This document shows positions 50,862-58,895 of a DNA stretch of 64,000 nt, one piece after another. Below the pieces are notes generated by a model, which saw only the letters and a list, made by a program, of their open reading frames with translations, ran no database searches and was not told the origin of the DNA. Both the position numbers and the translations under genes were made by a program. The DNA is from Mucilaginibacter tundrae (lineage in GTDB: Bacteria > Bacteroidota > Bacteroidia > Sphingobacteriales > Sphingobacteriaceae), in the NCBI RefSeq assembly GCF_013408825.1, contig NZ_JACCBZ010000010.1, positions 83,472-147,471 of the forward strand, given 5' to 3'. Every line of letters begins with the position of its first letter. Within the stretch, counting starts at the first letter, position 1.

Positions 50862-51704
50862 CTATTTTGCCACTACTAATTGTTGGCCTATCTTAATATT
50901 ATTATCAGCCATGCTGTTAAGGGTTTTCAATTCGTCAACAGTTAAACCAAAACGCTTTGATATGTTATATAGTGTGTCGCCTGATTGCACTGTATATAAT
51001 TTGTTACCTGGCGTAGCTTGTATAATTGAATCCTGGTTGGCTTTTCCTATATTTTTATCTATTTGCGTAAATACCCTATCCTCACGTTTAATTTTCTGCA
51101 CTTCGCCTTCCGGCCTGTCATATTGGTCAAGGTTATATTTTTGAATGATGCCAATAAGCAATTGTGGATATTTAGGATTGGTGGCATAACCTGCCGCTTT
51201 TAAGCCATATGCCCATCCCTGATAATCATTTTTATCCAGCTCAAATAAGTGCGCGTAGTTTTTCCTTTTTAAGAAGTTGGAGTGATCCCGGAAAGAATCC
51301 TCCGGCCTGTCATACACCCGGAAGCAATCGTTTTTATTATCATCATCCTTATAATAACTTTTGCCTTTCCAATCGCTGGTGCATTTTATGCCGAAATGAT
51401 TATTCGCGTTTTTTGCAAGCTCACTATTCCCGCTGCCTGATTCATATAGGCCTTGTGCAAGGGTGATACTCGCCGGGATGCCATATAAATTCATTTCCTG
51501 TATGGCGATGGCTTTAAAGCGCTCTATATATTGTAGCGAGGTGTACGATTGGTAGCTGTTGATCGCGTCGCGGTGTTCCGCTTGGATCTCCAAATTATTC
51601 CGCTCCGCCTGGCGATTGCTGACGGTACTGTCTACGGTCACCTTATGTGCAGCACATGAGCTTAAACCTAGTATTGAAAATAATAAAAATCCTGATTTAC
51701 GCAT
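50862..51704 (-). CDS. Glucosaminidase-LysM lipoprotein
   Basis: A 280-residue lipoprotein from the ATG at 51704, signal ending LSSC (Cys17). Residues 50-190 form a mannosyl-glycoprotein endo-beta-N-acetylglucosaminidase (glucosaminidase) domain with the catalytic glutamate in AQGLYESGSGNSEL. The C-terminal LysM (235-280) is YTVQSGDTLYNISKRFG. It should cleave the glycan strands of peptidoglycan from its outer membrane anchor. A related gene without LysM lies 56 bp upstream on the same strand. Confidence 0.93.
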   Translation of the reverse strand: MRKSGFLLFSILGLSSCAAHKVTVDSTVSNRQAERNNLEIQAEHRDAINSYQSYTSLQYIERFKAIAIQEMNLYGIPASITLAQGLYESGSGNSELAKNANNHFGIKCTSDWKGKSYYKDDDNKNDCFRVYDRPEDSFRDHSNFLKRKNYAHLFELDKNDYQGWAYGLKAAGYATNPKYPQLLIGIIQKYNLDQYDRPEGEVQKIKREDRVFTQIDKNIGKANQDSIIQATPGNKLYTVQSGDTLYNISKRFGLTVDELKTLNSMADNNIKIGQQLVVAK

Positions 51705-51760
51705 AGAAGCCAAACTTGATGTAAAAGAATAGTTCGGCAAAATAATACTAAAAATGTATT

Positions 51761-52294
51761 TTACTGTGGTTTGTTTACCAATTGAGGCTGATCGACAGGA
51801 GTTTCATCAAGCGAATTAAGCTTGTATTTGTTAATGATGCCTAAAACCTGTGCCGCCCATTTTTTACTGCCGGCATAACCGCTGCGTTGAATTCCTTTAG
51901 CCCAACCAATGTAATCATAGTGGGTAAACTCATCTGTTAGGTGGCTAAATTGCTTACGTTCAGTCATAATACGGGCAAAATCCTGAAAAGAATCAAATAC
52001 TGAACCGTATTGTTTATATGGCGACCTTACTTTTTTGTTGTGTTTGTAATAAACCGAAGAGCCACCGCCTTTCATACCAAACTGGTTATTCAGGTTTTTG
52101 GCGATAGAGCTGTTTCCGCAAGCAGATTCGTGCATGGCTACACCCAAAACTATGCTAGCAGGCACACCTGTTTCATGCATAATGCGGATGGCATCATCCT
52201 TAAACTTTTCGATATACGACTCTGATGTATTTTTTTGTGCCGAAGCGGCAAGGGTAGATATTAGCAGTGTTGTAATCAGTAAGATTTTCTTCAT
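51761..52294 (-). CDS. Glucosaminidase domain protein, exported
   Basis: A 177-residue glucosaminidase with signal peptide ending LAASAQ. The catalytic glutamate is in GVAMHESACGNSSIA. It lacks a LysM domain and is soluble in the periplasm. It shares the domain but not close sequence with the downstream lipoprotein gene (about 30-40% similarity by eye), so they are old paralogues. It starts 2 bp after the stop of the O-methyltransferase gene, indicating a shared transcript. Confidence 0.92.
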   Translation of the reverse strand: MKKILLITTLLISTLAASAQKNTSESYIEKFKDDAIRIMHETGVPASIVLGVAMHESACGNSSIAKNLNNQFGMKGGGSSVYYKHNKKVRSPYKQYGSVFDSFQDFARIMTERKQFSHLTDEFTHYDYIGWAKGIQRSGYAGSKKWAAQVLGIINKYKLNSLDETPVDQPQLVNKPQ

Positions 52295-52296
52295 AA

Positions 52297-52935
52297 TTAT
52301 TTTTTTCTGATAACCAGGATCCCGTCGCGCACCGGCAAAATTAATTGCTCTACTCTGCTGTCTAAGGAAATCCGATCATTTAGTTCGCGAATTCGTTGTG
52401 TATCGGCGTCACTTTCTTGGCCGTATACCTTCCCTTTCCACAAAACATTGTCAATTATTATTAATCCTCCGGATCTGACTTTGTCAAATATTAACTCAAA
52501 GTAAGTGAAATTATTTTTTTTATCAGCATCAATAAACACAATATCGAAAATTTCTTCCGCTAAGTCGTTTAGGATAAGCTCTGCTTGCCCAAAATGCAGC
52601 TTGATTTTATTTTCAACATTTGTTAATTTAAAATGTGAATTAAGCATTTCCTCCAATTCACGATTTACTTCTATGGTGTGTATAATGCCATCTTCGGTTA
52701 AACCCTCTGCAAGGCAAAGCGTAGAGTAGCCGGTAAATGTGCCCACCTCTAAAATGCGCTTGGGTTGCATCATTTTGCTCAGCATGCTTAGCAACCGACC
52801 CTGGTAGTGGCCTGATAACATATGCGGTTTTAATACCTTTAAATAGGTGTCCCGGTTTATCTTTTGCAGATGCTCCGGCTCGGGCTCGCAATGTTTATCT
52901 AAGTATTCCTGAAGGTTTGGATCCAAAATCTCCAT
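52297..52935 (-). CDS. O-methyltransferase (class I SAM-dependent)
   Basis: A 212-residue cation-dependent O-methyltransferase of the TrmR/catechol type. The SAM site is VGTFTGYSTLCLAEGL (about 60-75), the metal site includes DIVFIDADKKNN, and DNVLWKG follows. It methylates tRNA uridine-5-oxyacetate-type bases or catechol-like small molecules; the substrate is not determined. The start codon is only 4 nt beyond a perfect -7 box TATCTTTG (52940-52947), suggesting a leaderless mRNA. It leads the run of two glucosaminidase genes. Confidence 0.92.
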   Translation of the reverse strand: MEILDPNLQEYLDKHCEPEPEHLQKINRDTYLKVLKPHMLSGHYQGRLLSMLSKMMQPKRILEVGTFTGYSTLCLAEGLTEDGIIHTIEVNRELEEMLNSHFKLTNVENKIKLHFGQAELILNDLAEEIFDIVFIDADKKNNFTYFELIFDKVRSGGLIIIDNVLWKGKVYGQESDADTQRIRELNDRISLDSRVEQLILPVRDGILVIRKK

Positions 52936-52939
52936 GGAG

Positions 52940-52947
52940 CAAAGATA
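52940..52947 (-). promoter_or_regulatory. -7 box of the O-methyltransferase gene (TATCTTTG)
   Basis: TATCTTTG on the minus strand fits TAnnTTTG and ends 4 nt before the ATG. An unambiguous -33 element was not found; the area upstream is an inverted repeat. Confidence 0.5.
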
Positions 52948-52956
52948 AGAATTTTG

Positions 52957-53079
52957 TCTGAACCTTGATTTTCGGATTGTATGAGCCTTGATTATGGGAT
53001 TTACCAGATTACCATGATATAATTTAAGAAGATATTTCTTATCCTGTGAATCCCAAAATCAAACAAATCTAGGTTCAGA
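52957..53079. repeat. Imperfect inverted repeat, CTGAACCTTGATT type
   Basis: TCTGAACCTTGATTTTCGGA at the left is complemented at the right by CCCAAAATCAAACAAATCTA then GGTTCAGA. The inner parts hold GGATT/AATCC pairs and an AT-rich centre. The arm pairing is interrupted but extends about 120 bp in total. This type of element lies between many genes in related genomes. It occupies the gap between the O-methyltransferase gene and the methyltransferase remnant. Confidence 0.6.
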
Positions 53080-53421
53080 TTAGTAGGGAATCTTAGCAAA
53101 CTCAATATGGTGCTTTATACAAGTTTCATCATCAACATATTTTAATGAAGCAAATATTAATCGCTTTTTACCTTTATAATCCGGAAGATTTTTGATCATA
53201 TTTAATGTCAAAGCATTATTCTTAAGCCAATCCTGGTTGGGCATATAAAACAGGTAAAGTTCGTGTTCTTTGTCTTCGCCTATGAAATTGGTTTGGGTAT
53301 TGATTTGTTCGTCGTGAAATTTATTGCCGGTAGCTGTTTTAAATAAATAGCGGGCAAGCTCATTGTAGGTTGGTAGTGTTACTGTGAAACATTTTTTCCA
53401 TCCCTGGCGCTTCGCCCAATT
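53080..53421 (-). pseudogene. C-terminal remnant of an adenine-specific DNA methyltransferase
   Basis: A frame open for 113 codons with no proper start codon. It reads TVTLPTYNELARYLFKTATG, then HELYLFYMPNQDWLKNNALT, and ends KKRLIFASLKYVDDETCIKH and IEFAKIPY. This strongly resembles the C-terminus of type III Mod-like N6-adenine methyltransferases (typical segments ELARLVFYGATG, YLLYKPD-type and KKRLVFAPAKYL). The SAM and DPPY motifs are missing. It overlaps the 3' end of the XRE gene in another frame. I read it as a deletion scar of a restriction-modification locus; it fills much of the 424-bp gap before the XRE gene. Confidence 0.65.
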
Positions 53422-53752
53422 TCAAATAGTCTAAAACACTTGGCTTGTCTTCCTTTGGTTGCTCATTTGTTTTATTTAACGTTTGCCTGGCTAATTGCAA
53501 TGCATCAATGGCAAACTCGTCGCCGTCCACTTCTTCCAATATTTTTCCGGCCAGCCATTTAATTAACAATGGCTTTTCATCTACCTTAAAATATTTTGCT
53601 AATTCAATTACCTGATCCCGTTTTGGCCGGCGGAAGCCGTGCTCTATTTTGCTTAATATCGCTTGGTCAATATCGATGTAAGCGGCTACTTTTCTTAATG
53701 GGATGTTTTGCTCTTCTCGTAATTGTTTGATTGCCGCACCTAAGGATTCCAT
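53360..53752 (-). CDS. XRE family helix-turn-helix regulator
   Basis: A 130-residue protein with an HTH_XRE domain at 5-60 (AIKQLREEQNIPLRKVAAYI, then AILSKIEHGFRRP) and a helical extension with no motif. Such regulators are common controllers of restriction-modification genes in Bacteroidota. Its 3' end overlaps the methyltransferase remnant, so the gene's last codons (about 20) may be derived from the deleted sequence. A working repressor is still possible because the HTH is intact. It is followed by ruvX upstream at 69 bp, on the same strand. Confidence 0.85.
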   Translation of the reverse strand: MESLGAAIKQLREEQNIPLRKVAAYIDIDQAILSKIEHGFRRPKRDQVIELAKYFKVDEKPLLIKWLAGKILEEVDGDEFAIDALQLARQTLNKTNEQPKEDKPSVLDYLKLGEAPGMEKMFHSNTTNLQ

Positions 53753-53821
53753 CCGGTTAAATTATGAATTAGTTTTGACTTTTATTGTCAATAACAAATT
53801 CTTAATCAAAGCTTAATGTTG

Positions 53822-54235
53822 TTAAAATGCGCGCTTTTCCATCCACGATTGCAACAGGATAATTGCCGAAATAGTATCAACCAATTCCTTATTCTGCCGC
53901 CCTTTTTTATTCATACCGCTTTGTGCGATAGTTGCTGATGCCATTTTGGAGGTGAACCGTTCATCAAGCATTTCTACAGGTATATCGGGGAAATTTTTCT
54001 TTAGGATAGTAACAAATCCTTTTACATGCACGGCCGATTGCGATGGCGTATTATCCATTTGCTTTGGCTCCCCTACAATAAAACGTTCTACCTGTTCGGT
54101 TAATAAATATTTTTTCAGATACTCGAAAATATGCTGTGGGTGGATGGTATCCAAGCCTGTTGCGATGATCTGCAACGGGTCGGTAACTGCGATGCCTATG
54201 CGCTTGGTTCCATAATCAAAAGCCATTAATCTCAT
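53822..54235 (-). CDS. ruvX: RuvX/YqgF family Holliday-junction resolvase-like protein
   Basis: A 137-residue RNase H-fold protein, normal for the family, from the ATG at 54235 (MRLMAFDYGTKRIGIAVTD); a longer frame adds 30 residues that are repeat-derived and unlike the family. Catalytic acids are D7 in FDYG and those of the segments GEP and DERFTS. It participates in 16S rRNA 5' end maturation and possibly recombination. An inverted repeat overlaps its start region. Confidence 0.93.
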   Translation of the reverse strand: MRLMAFDYGTKRIGIAVTDPLQIIATGLDTIHPQHIFEYLKKYLLTEQVERFIVGEPKQMDNTPSQSAVHVKGFVTILKKNFPDIPVEMLDERFTSKMASATIAQSGMNKKGRQNKELVDTISAIILLQSWMEKRAF

Positions 54236-54389
54236 TTGAGATGTGAGATTGGAGATGTAAGATATGAGATTATCATAATTCAAAGATAGGTTTTTCAATA
54301 TCAAATCCGTCAAAATCTGTAGCAACGATGGCTTTTTTGTAAAAAACCCACCATGTGTTACAACTCATATCTCACATCTCAAATCTATT
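54233..54389. repeat. Inverted repeat TTTGAGATGTGAGAT flanking the ruvX-holB gap
   Basis: CATTTGAGATGTGAGATTGG at 54233-54252 is matched by ATATCTCACATCTCAAATCT near 54368-54387, complementary over about 15-20 bp, with further GAGATG/GAGATA units. The left arm includes the ATG of ruvX; the right arm ends about 15 bp before the holB start. AT-rich DNA with no genes lies between the arms. Confidence 0.65.
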
Positions 54390-54404
54390 GCTTATTTTGC
54401 ACCA

Positions 54405-55550
54405 ATGCAGTTTAAGGAGATTGTTGGCCAGGCCGCGGTAAAGCAACGTTTAATTAATTCGGTTAATGAAAACCGAGTTAGTCATGCCCAGTTATTTTTG
54501 GGGCCTGAGGGTTCGGGCAGCCTTGCCCTGGCGGTTGCCTATGCGCAATACTTGTGTTGTGAAGACAAGCAGCCTAACGATTCTTGCGGAGTTTGCTCAT
54601 CGTGTCGGAAGTATCAAAAACTGATGCACCCCGATCTGCATTTTTCATATCCTTTTTTTGCTAAACATAAAGATGATACCGCTTTAACATTTATTGAACA
54701 ATGGCGCGAAGCATTTATCGCCTATCCATATTTAAGCCTGGATATTTGGCGTGATTATCTGGATGCCGAAAACAAACAAGCCAACATCAATATTGCCGAA
54801 TGCCACCAGATCATTAAAAAACTGAGCCTTAAGCCCTTTGAATCTACCTACAAAGTACTGATTCTTTGGCTACCTGAATATTTAGATAAGGAAGGTAATG
54901 CCCTGTTAAAAATTATTGAGGAACCACAGCCAAACACACTGTTTTTATTAGTTGCCCAAAATCAGGATCAGATATTAAATACTATCCTTTCGCGTACACA
55001 ATTAATTAAAATACCCTCGTTGGGATATAACGATATCAAGAATTACCTGATTGAAAAGCACAACCAAACCGAAGACGCTGCTGCGCAAGTTGCGTACTTG
55101 AGTAACGGAAATTTAACCGAAGCTTTGGTGATGTTGCAGCAAGATACTAAGGGTTATCACAAAATTTTTGTGGACTGGTTGCGCCTTTGCTATGCTAATA
55201 AAGGATTGGAAATTTTTCCTTTTGTTGATCAGATTGCCAAGATGGGCCGCGAAAATCAAAAGAACTTTTTACGCTACGGCGTAAGTTTTATACGGGAATG
55301 CTGCTTGCTGATGGCAGGCGCCGGTAACCTGGTTCACCTGCCTGCGCAGGAGCTGGATACCGCGCAAAAAATGACAAATGTGATGAATATTGAACAGGCA
55401 CAGGCCATCAGCGCCGAGCTTGAAAAGACACATTATCACGTGGAGCGAAATGCAAACCCGAAAATTTTATTTTTAGATGTATCTTTACAGATTATAAAGG
55501 TACTAAAGTTTAAAACGATCCCGCAGGGGACACAATATATACCGAATTAA
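54405..55550 (+). CDS. holB: DNA polymerase III subunit delta'
   Basis: A 381-residue clamp-loader subunit. The N-terminal domain has the P-loop-like GPEGSGS (no lysine) and the zinc-binding cluster CCEDKQ, then CGVCSSCRKY, as in delta'. DKEGNALLKIIEEP and LSRTQLIKIPSLG are conserved. With tau/gamma and delta it opens the sliding clamp. It leads the holB-ricT-gldH run; ricT follows 2 bp after the stop. A TTATTTTG box (one base from consensus) ends 5 nt before the ATG. Confidence 0.9.
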   Translation: MQFKEIVGQAAVKQRLINSVNENRVSHAQLFLGPEGSGSLALAVAYAQYLCCEDKQPNDSCGVCSSCRKYQKLMHPDLHFSYPFFAKHKDDTALTFIEQWREAFIAYPYLSLDIWRDYLDAENKQANINIAECHQIIKKLSLKPFESTYKVLILWLPEYLDKEGNALLKIIEEPQPNTLFLLVAQNQDQILNTILSRTQLIKIPSLGYNDIKNYLIEKHNQTEDAAAQVAYLSNGNLTEALVMLQQDTKGYHKIFVDWLRLCYANKGLEIFPFVDQIAKMGRENQKNFLRYGVSFIRECCLLMAGAGNLVHLPAQELDTAQKMTNVMNIEQAQAISAELEKTHYHVERNANPKILFLDVSLQIIKVLKFKTIPQGTQYIPN

Positions 55551-55552
55551 TT

Positions 55553-56986
55553 ATGGGATGTGGAAGTTGCTCAACGGGGGGCGGATGCTCGCCGGCAGGC
55601 TGCAAAAGTAATGGCTCGTGCCTCACAAGCGGTTGCAGTAAATTAGATGTATACGATTGGCTGTCGCACATGGACATGCCGACAAATTATAAACCGTTTC
55701 CGGTTATCGAAGTTAAATTTAAGGGTTCGCGTAAGGAGTTTTACCTGAACAGCGATAATATTTACCTTGAAGCAGGTGAGCTTGTGGTTGTTGAAACAGC
55801 CACAGGTGGCTATGACGTAGGCCACGTATCCATAACCGGCGAACTGGTTAGGATGCAGATGGTTAAACGCCGTGTTAAAGAGGCCGACGTTGCCAAAAAG
55901 ATCTATCGAAAAGCTACTGTTGCCGACGTTGAAAAATGGAAGGCTGCTAAAGATATGGAATGGGAAACCATGCACAAATCGCGCAAGCTGGCATTGGAAC
56001 TTAACCTGAGCATGAAGCTAAGTGATGTGGATTACCAAGGCGATAAAACAAAAGCTACTTTTTATTATACCGCCGAAGGCCGTGTCGATTTTCGGGAGCT
56101 GATCAAGAAAATGGCGGAGCAATTCCGTATCAGGATTGAGATGCGCCAGATAGGTATGCGCCAGGAAGCAAGCCGTTTAGGTGGTATTGGTTCATGCGGC
56201 CGTGAGCTTTGTTGCTCAACCTGGTTAACTGATTTTAAAACGGTTTCTACCTCCGCGGCACGTTATCAAAACCTTTCTTTAAACACATTAAAGCTTGCCG
56301 GCCAATGCGGTAAATTAAAATGTTGTTTGAATTATGAGCTGGATACTTACATGGATGCGCTTAAACACATCCCCGATAATGTAAATGTATTAAAGACCGA
56401 AAAAGGTGATGCCCGCCTGCAAAAAACCGACATATTTAAAAAAATAATGTGGTTTGCTTATCCTCGTGAAGAAGCATGGATCCCATTGCCGATAAGTAAG
56501 GTTAAGGAAATTCAGCAGCAAAACAGGGAGGGCATAATCCCTGCAGATCTGGGTGAAACAGTTGAGTTGGAAACCAAACCGGCTAAAGCTTTAGATTATG
56601 AAAATGTTGTTGGGCAGGATAGTTTAACCCGTTTGGACGAGCGCCGTAATAACAACAATAATAAAAATAAGAACAAAAATAAGAACCGAAATAATAAAAG
56701 TCCTAATCCAGGCCAGCAGCAGGCAAACCAGCCAAGGCCAGCAGGTGTTGTACAAAATAACAGGCCGCCGCGCCCTGAAGGTAGCAGGCCAATTGATGGG
56801 AACAGACCCAAGGCTCCTCGCCCGGAAAATAATAAACCTGTAGATGGAAATATCACCGAGGGCACACGCCCCGAAGGAGCAAAACCACAAGGAAATAACC
56901 AAAACCGTCGCCATAAACATCGCCGGCCAAATCAAAATAATCAAAACCGCCCCGGCAATAACCCCGGGCCATCAGCAGCAGAATAA
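55553..56986 (+). CDS. RicT/PSP1-domain protein with a cysteine-rich start and long low-complexity tail
   Basis: A 477-residue protein with a PSP1 domain core (about 60-300). The N-terminus MGCGSCSTGGGCSPAGCKSN carries a dense cysteine cluster, and IGSCGRELCCSTW and LAGQCGKLKCCLNYELDTYM give further cysteines that can hold iron-sulphur groups as in the Bacillus RicT complex, which helps RNA processing by RNase Y. The last 120 residues (after about 360) are a disordered Asn/Lys then Pro/Arg/Gly-rich tail. It lies between holB and gldH with 2 and 4 bp gaps, so it is translated from one operon. The tail is atypical; the core is well supported. Confidence 0.85.
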   Translation: MGCGSCSTGGGCSPAGCKSNGSCLTSGCSKLDVYDWLSHMDMPTNYKPFPVIEVKFKGSRKEFYLNSDNIYLEAGELVVVETATGGYDVGHVSITGELVRMQMVKRRVKEADVAKKIYRKATVADVEKWKAAKDMEWETMHKSRKLALELNLSMKLSDVDYQGDKTKATFYYTAEGRVDFRELIKKMAEQFRIRIEMRQIGMRQEASRLGGIGSCGRELCCSTWLTDFKTVSTSAARYQNLSLNTLKLAGQCGKLKCCLNYELDTYMDALKHIPDNVNVLKTEKGDARLQKTDIFKKIMWFAYPREEAWIPLPISKVKEIQQQNREGIIPADLGETVELETKPAKALDYENVVGQDSLTRLDERRNNNNNKNKNKNKNRNNKSPNPGQQQANQPRPAGVVQNNRPPRPEGSRPIDGNRPKAPRPENNKPVDGNITEGTRPEGAKPQGNNQNRRHKHRRPNQNNQNRPGNNPGPSAAE

Positions 56987-56990
56987 GTAA

Positions 56991-57473
56991 ATGATACGTA
57001 CTTATAAAATCCTTTGTTTTTTACCCGTTATCCTGATAGCATTAGTTTTTGGCGGATGTTCAGACCCTAACGCTATTGTTGATAAAAATACCGGGATTGA
57101 TAATCACAACTGGTCATACGTTAACCAGGTTAAATATGATGTGAAGGTCGACGATGAGAAGATCCCTTATAACCTGTACTTCAACCTGCGGGTAACGGGC
57201 GATTATAAGTATTCCAACATTTTTATTTTAATGCATGAAAATGGCCCGGGCGTAAAAAATGATGTTAACCGCTACGAATTTAAACTAGCCAACTCCGACG
57301 GCGAATGGTTGGGCGTAGGTTCGGGTAACTTATATAGTTATCAAATGATGTTCAGGGCTAATTATATGTTTCCGGCCAAAGGCGTTTACCATTTTTCTAT
57401 TGAACAAAACATGCGCGATAACCCATTGCACGAGGTTAGCGATGTGGGGTTGAGGGTTGAAAAAGCTCAATAA
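56991..57473 (+). CDS. gldH: Gliding motility lipoprotein GldH
   Basis: A 160-residue lipoprotein whose signal ends VFGGC (Cys23). The mature part YNLYFNLRVTGDYKYSNIFI and FRANYMFPAKGVYHFSIEQN match the GldH family. GldH is needed for gliding and surface protein secretion (type IX machinery) in Flavobacterium; many non-gliding Bacteroidota keep it. It is the last gene of the holB-ricT-gldH run. No other gld gene is in the window. Confidence 0.9.
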   Translation: MIRTYKILCFLPVILIALVFGGCSDPNAIVDKNTGIDNHNWSYVNQVKYDVKVDDEKIPYNLYFNLRVTGDYKYSNIFILMHENGPGVKNDVNRYEFKLANSDGEWLGVGSGNLYSYQMMFRANYMFPAKGVYHFSIEQNMRDNPLHEVSDVGLRVEKAQ

Positions 57474-57502
57474 GTTTTGATTCTTTGTTAGATAGTTTTA
57501 TT

Positions 57503-57525
57503 TTTAGGCAGATGAACCGCCTAAA
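57503..57525 (+). promoter_or_regulatory. Short 5' UTR hairpin before the TPR gene
   Basis: TTTAGGC and GCCTAAA pair around a 9-nt loop, ending 3 nt before the ATG. The stem could block ribosome access. Seven base pairs is a modest signal. Confidence 0.35.
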
Positions 57526-57528
57526 TCC

Positions 57529-58827
57529 ATGAAAAAACTACTTCTATCCACATTATTAGTGCCACTGTTTGCTCATAGCCAAACTCCTGCTGCAAAACCC
57601 ATAAATACAGATAGTATTAAAAATGTAAATATTATAAAATATTATACAAAAGCTATCGCGGCAAACCCTAATGATACTACTGCATATTATAAAAGAGGCG
57701 ATGCCAAAATAAATCTGAAGCTATATAATGATGCCTTACCAGATATGAATAAGGCTATTGCCTTAAACCCAAAATATAGTGACGCCTATGTTGATCGTGG
57801 GCGCATTAAGAGTTTTTTGACCGATAATAAAAGTGCTATAGCCGACTATACCGCCGCACTTGCTATAAAACCTATCGGAGTTGCTTTTTATGATAGAGGA
57901 ATAGCAAAACAAACTATTGAAGACTTTAAAGGAGCTATTGCCGATTATGATGAAGCTATAAAATTAGATCCAAAAGATGAAGATTTTTTTTATAATAGAG
58001 GCCGATCGAAAGCAAATTTAAATGACTTTTCCGGAGCTATTCAGGATTATTCACAAGCAATTTCTTTGTTTCCTTCATTTCATATCGCATATACCAACCG
58101 TGGTTTGGCAAAATATAATTTAAAGGACTATAAAGGTGCGATAGAGGACTATAACCAGGCAATTGTACTAAACCCCAATGACAATGAGGCTTATAATAAT
58201 AGGGGCAATGCCAAAAAATCATTGGAAGACTATAATGGGGCTATAGATGATTATAACCATGCTATAACCCTTGACCCGGGATATTTGGATGCTTTTCATA
58301 ATCGCGGATTGGCTAAATACCACATTAATGATTATGCTGGTGCAATTACTGATTATGATGTAGTTATAAAAGGCAGCCCTAAGTTTGCTAATGCATATTA
58401 TAATAGAGGGGTTGCAAAAGATAACATGAATAACTTTACAGATGCCTTAGATGATTATAACCAATATATTTTACTTGTCCCTAAAGATGCTGATGGGTTT
58501 TACAGGCGTGGTAACGATAAATTTAATTTGGAGGATTATGCAAATGCAATAATCGATTATAATATAACTATCACCATGGATGCAAATTATGTTAATGCAT
58601 ATATAAATCGTGGCTTAGCCAAGGCACATCAAAATAATTATAAAGGAGCTATTGCTGATTATACACAGGCTATTAATTTAGACGAAAAAAATGCAGATGC
58701 CTATAATAATCGGGGTCTTGCAGAATATTCGGATAATGAAAAAGATGCGGCATGCACCGACCTTGCAAAAGCCAAAGAATTAGGTTCTTCCGAAGCGGAT
58801 GGAAATATTAATAAATATTGCAAATAG
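57529..58827 (+). CDS. Exported tetratricopeptide-repeat protein
   Basis: A 432-residue protein with a signal peptide ending FAHSQ and then eleven tandem TPR-like units of about 34 residues each. A typical unit reads AYNNRGNAKKSLEDYNGAID, and the NRG or DRG tripeptide recurs at each first helix. No other domain is present. It should form a superhelical scaffold for protein binding in the periplasm or outer membrane. It has noticeably AT-rich codons compared with its neighbours, so a recent origin or weak expression is possible. A terminator overlaps its stop codon. Confidence 0.92.
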   Translation: MKKLLLSTLLVPLFAHSQTPAAKPINTDSIKNVNIIKYYTKAIAANPNDTTAYYKRGDAKINLKLYNDALPDMNKAIALNPKYSDAYVDRGRIKSFLTDNKSAIADYTAALAIKPIGVAFYDRGIAKQTIEDFKGAIADYDEAIKLDPKDEDFFYNRGRSKANLNDFSGAIQDYSQAISLFPSFHIAYTNRGLAKYNLKDYKGAIEDYNQAIVLNPNDNEAYNNRGNAKKSLEDYNGAIDDYNHAITLDPGYLDAFHNRGLAKYHINDYAGAITDYDVVIKGSPKFANAYYNRGVAKDNMNNFTDALDDYNQYILLVPKDADGFYRRGNDKFNLEDYANAIIDYNITITMDANYVNAYINRGLAKAHQNNYKGAIADYTQAINLDEKNADAYNNRGLAEYSDNEKDAACTDLAKAKELGSSEADGNINKYCK

Positions 58828-58850
58828 CTATTTGCTATTTTTTTCTTTTT
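58820..58850 (+). terminator. Terminator overlapping the end of the TPR gene
   Basis: GCAAATAGCTATTTGC is a perfect palindrome whose arms surround the stop codon TAG, followed by TATTTTTTTC. The stem is short (7 bp). Confidence 0.5.
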
Positions 58851-58895
58851 AAAACAGGTAAATTCCTACCTTAGTTTGCTAATATTTTTTGCAAA

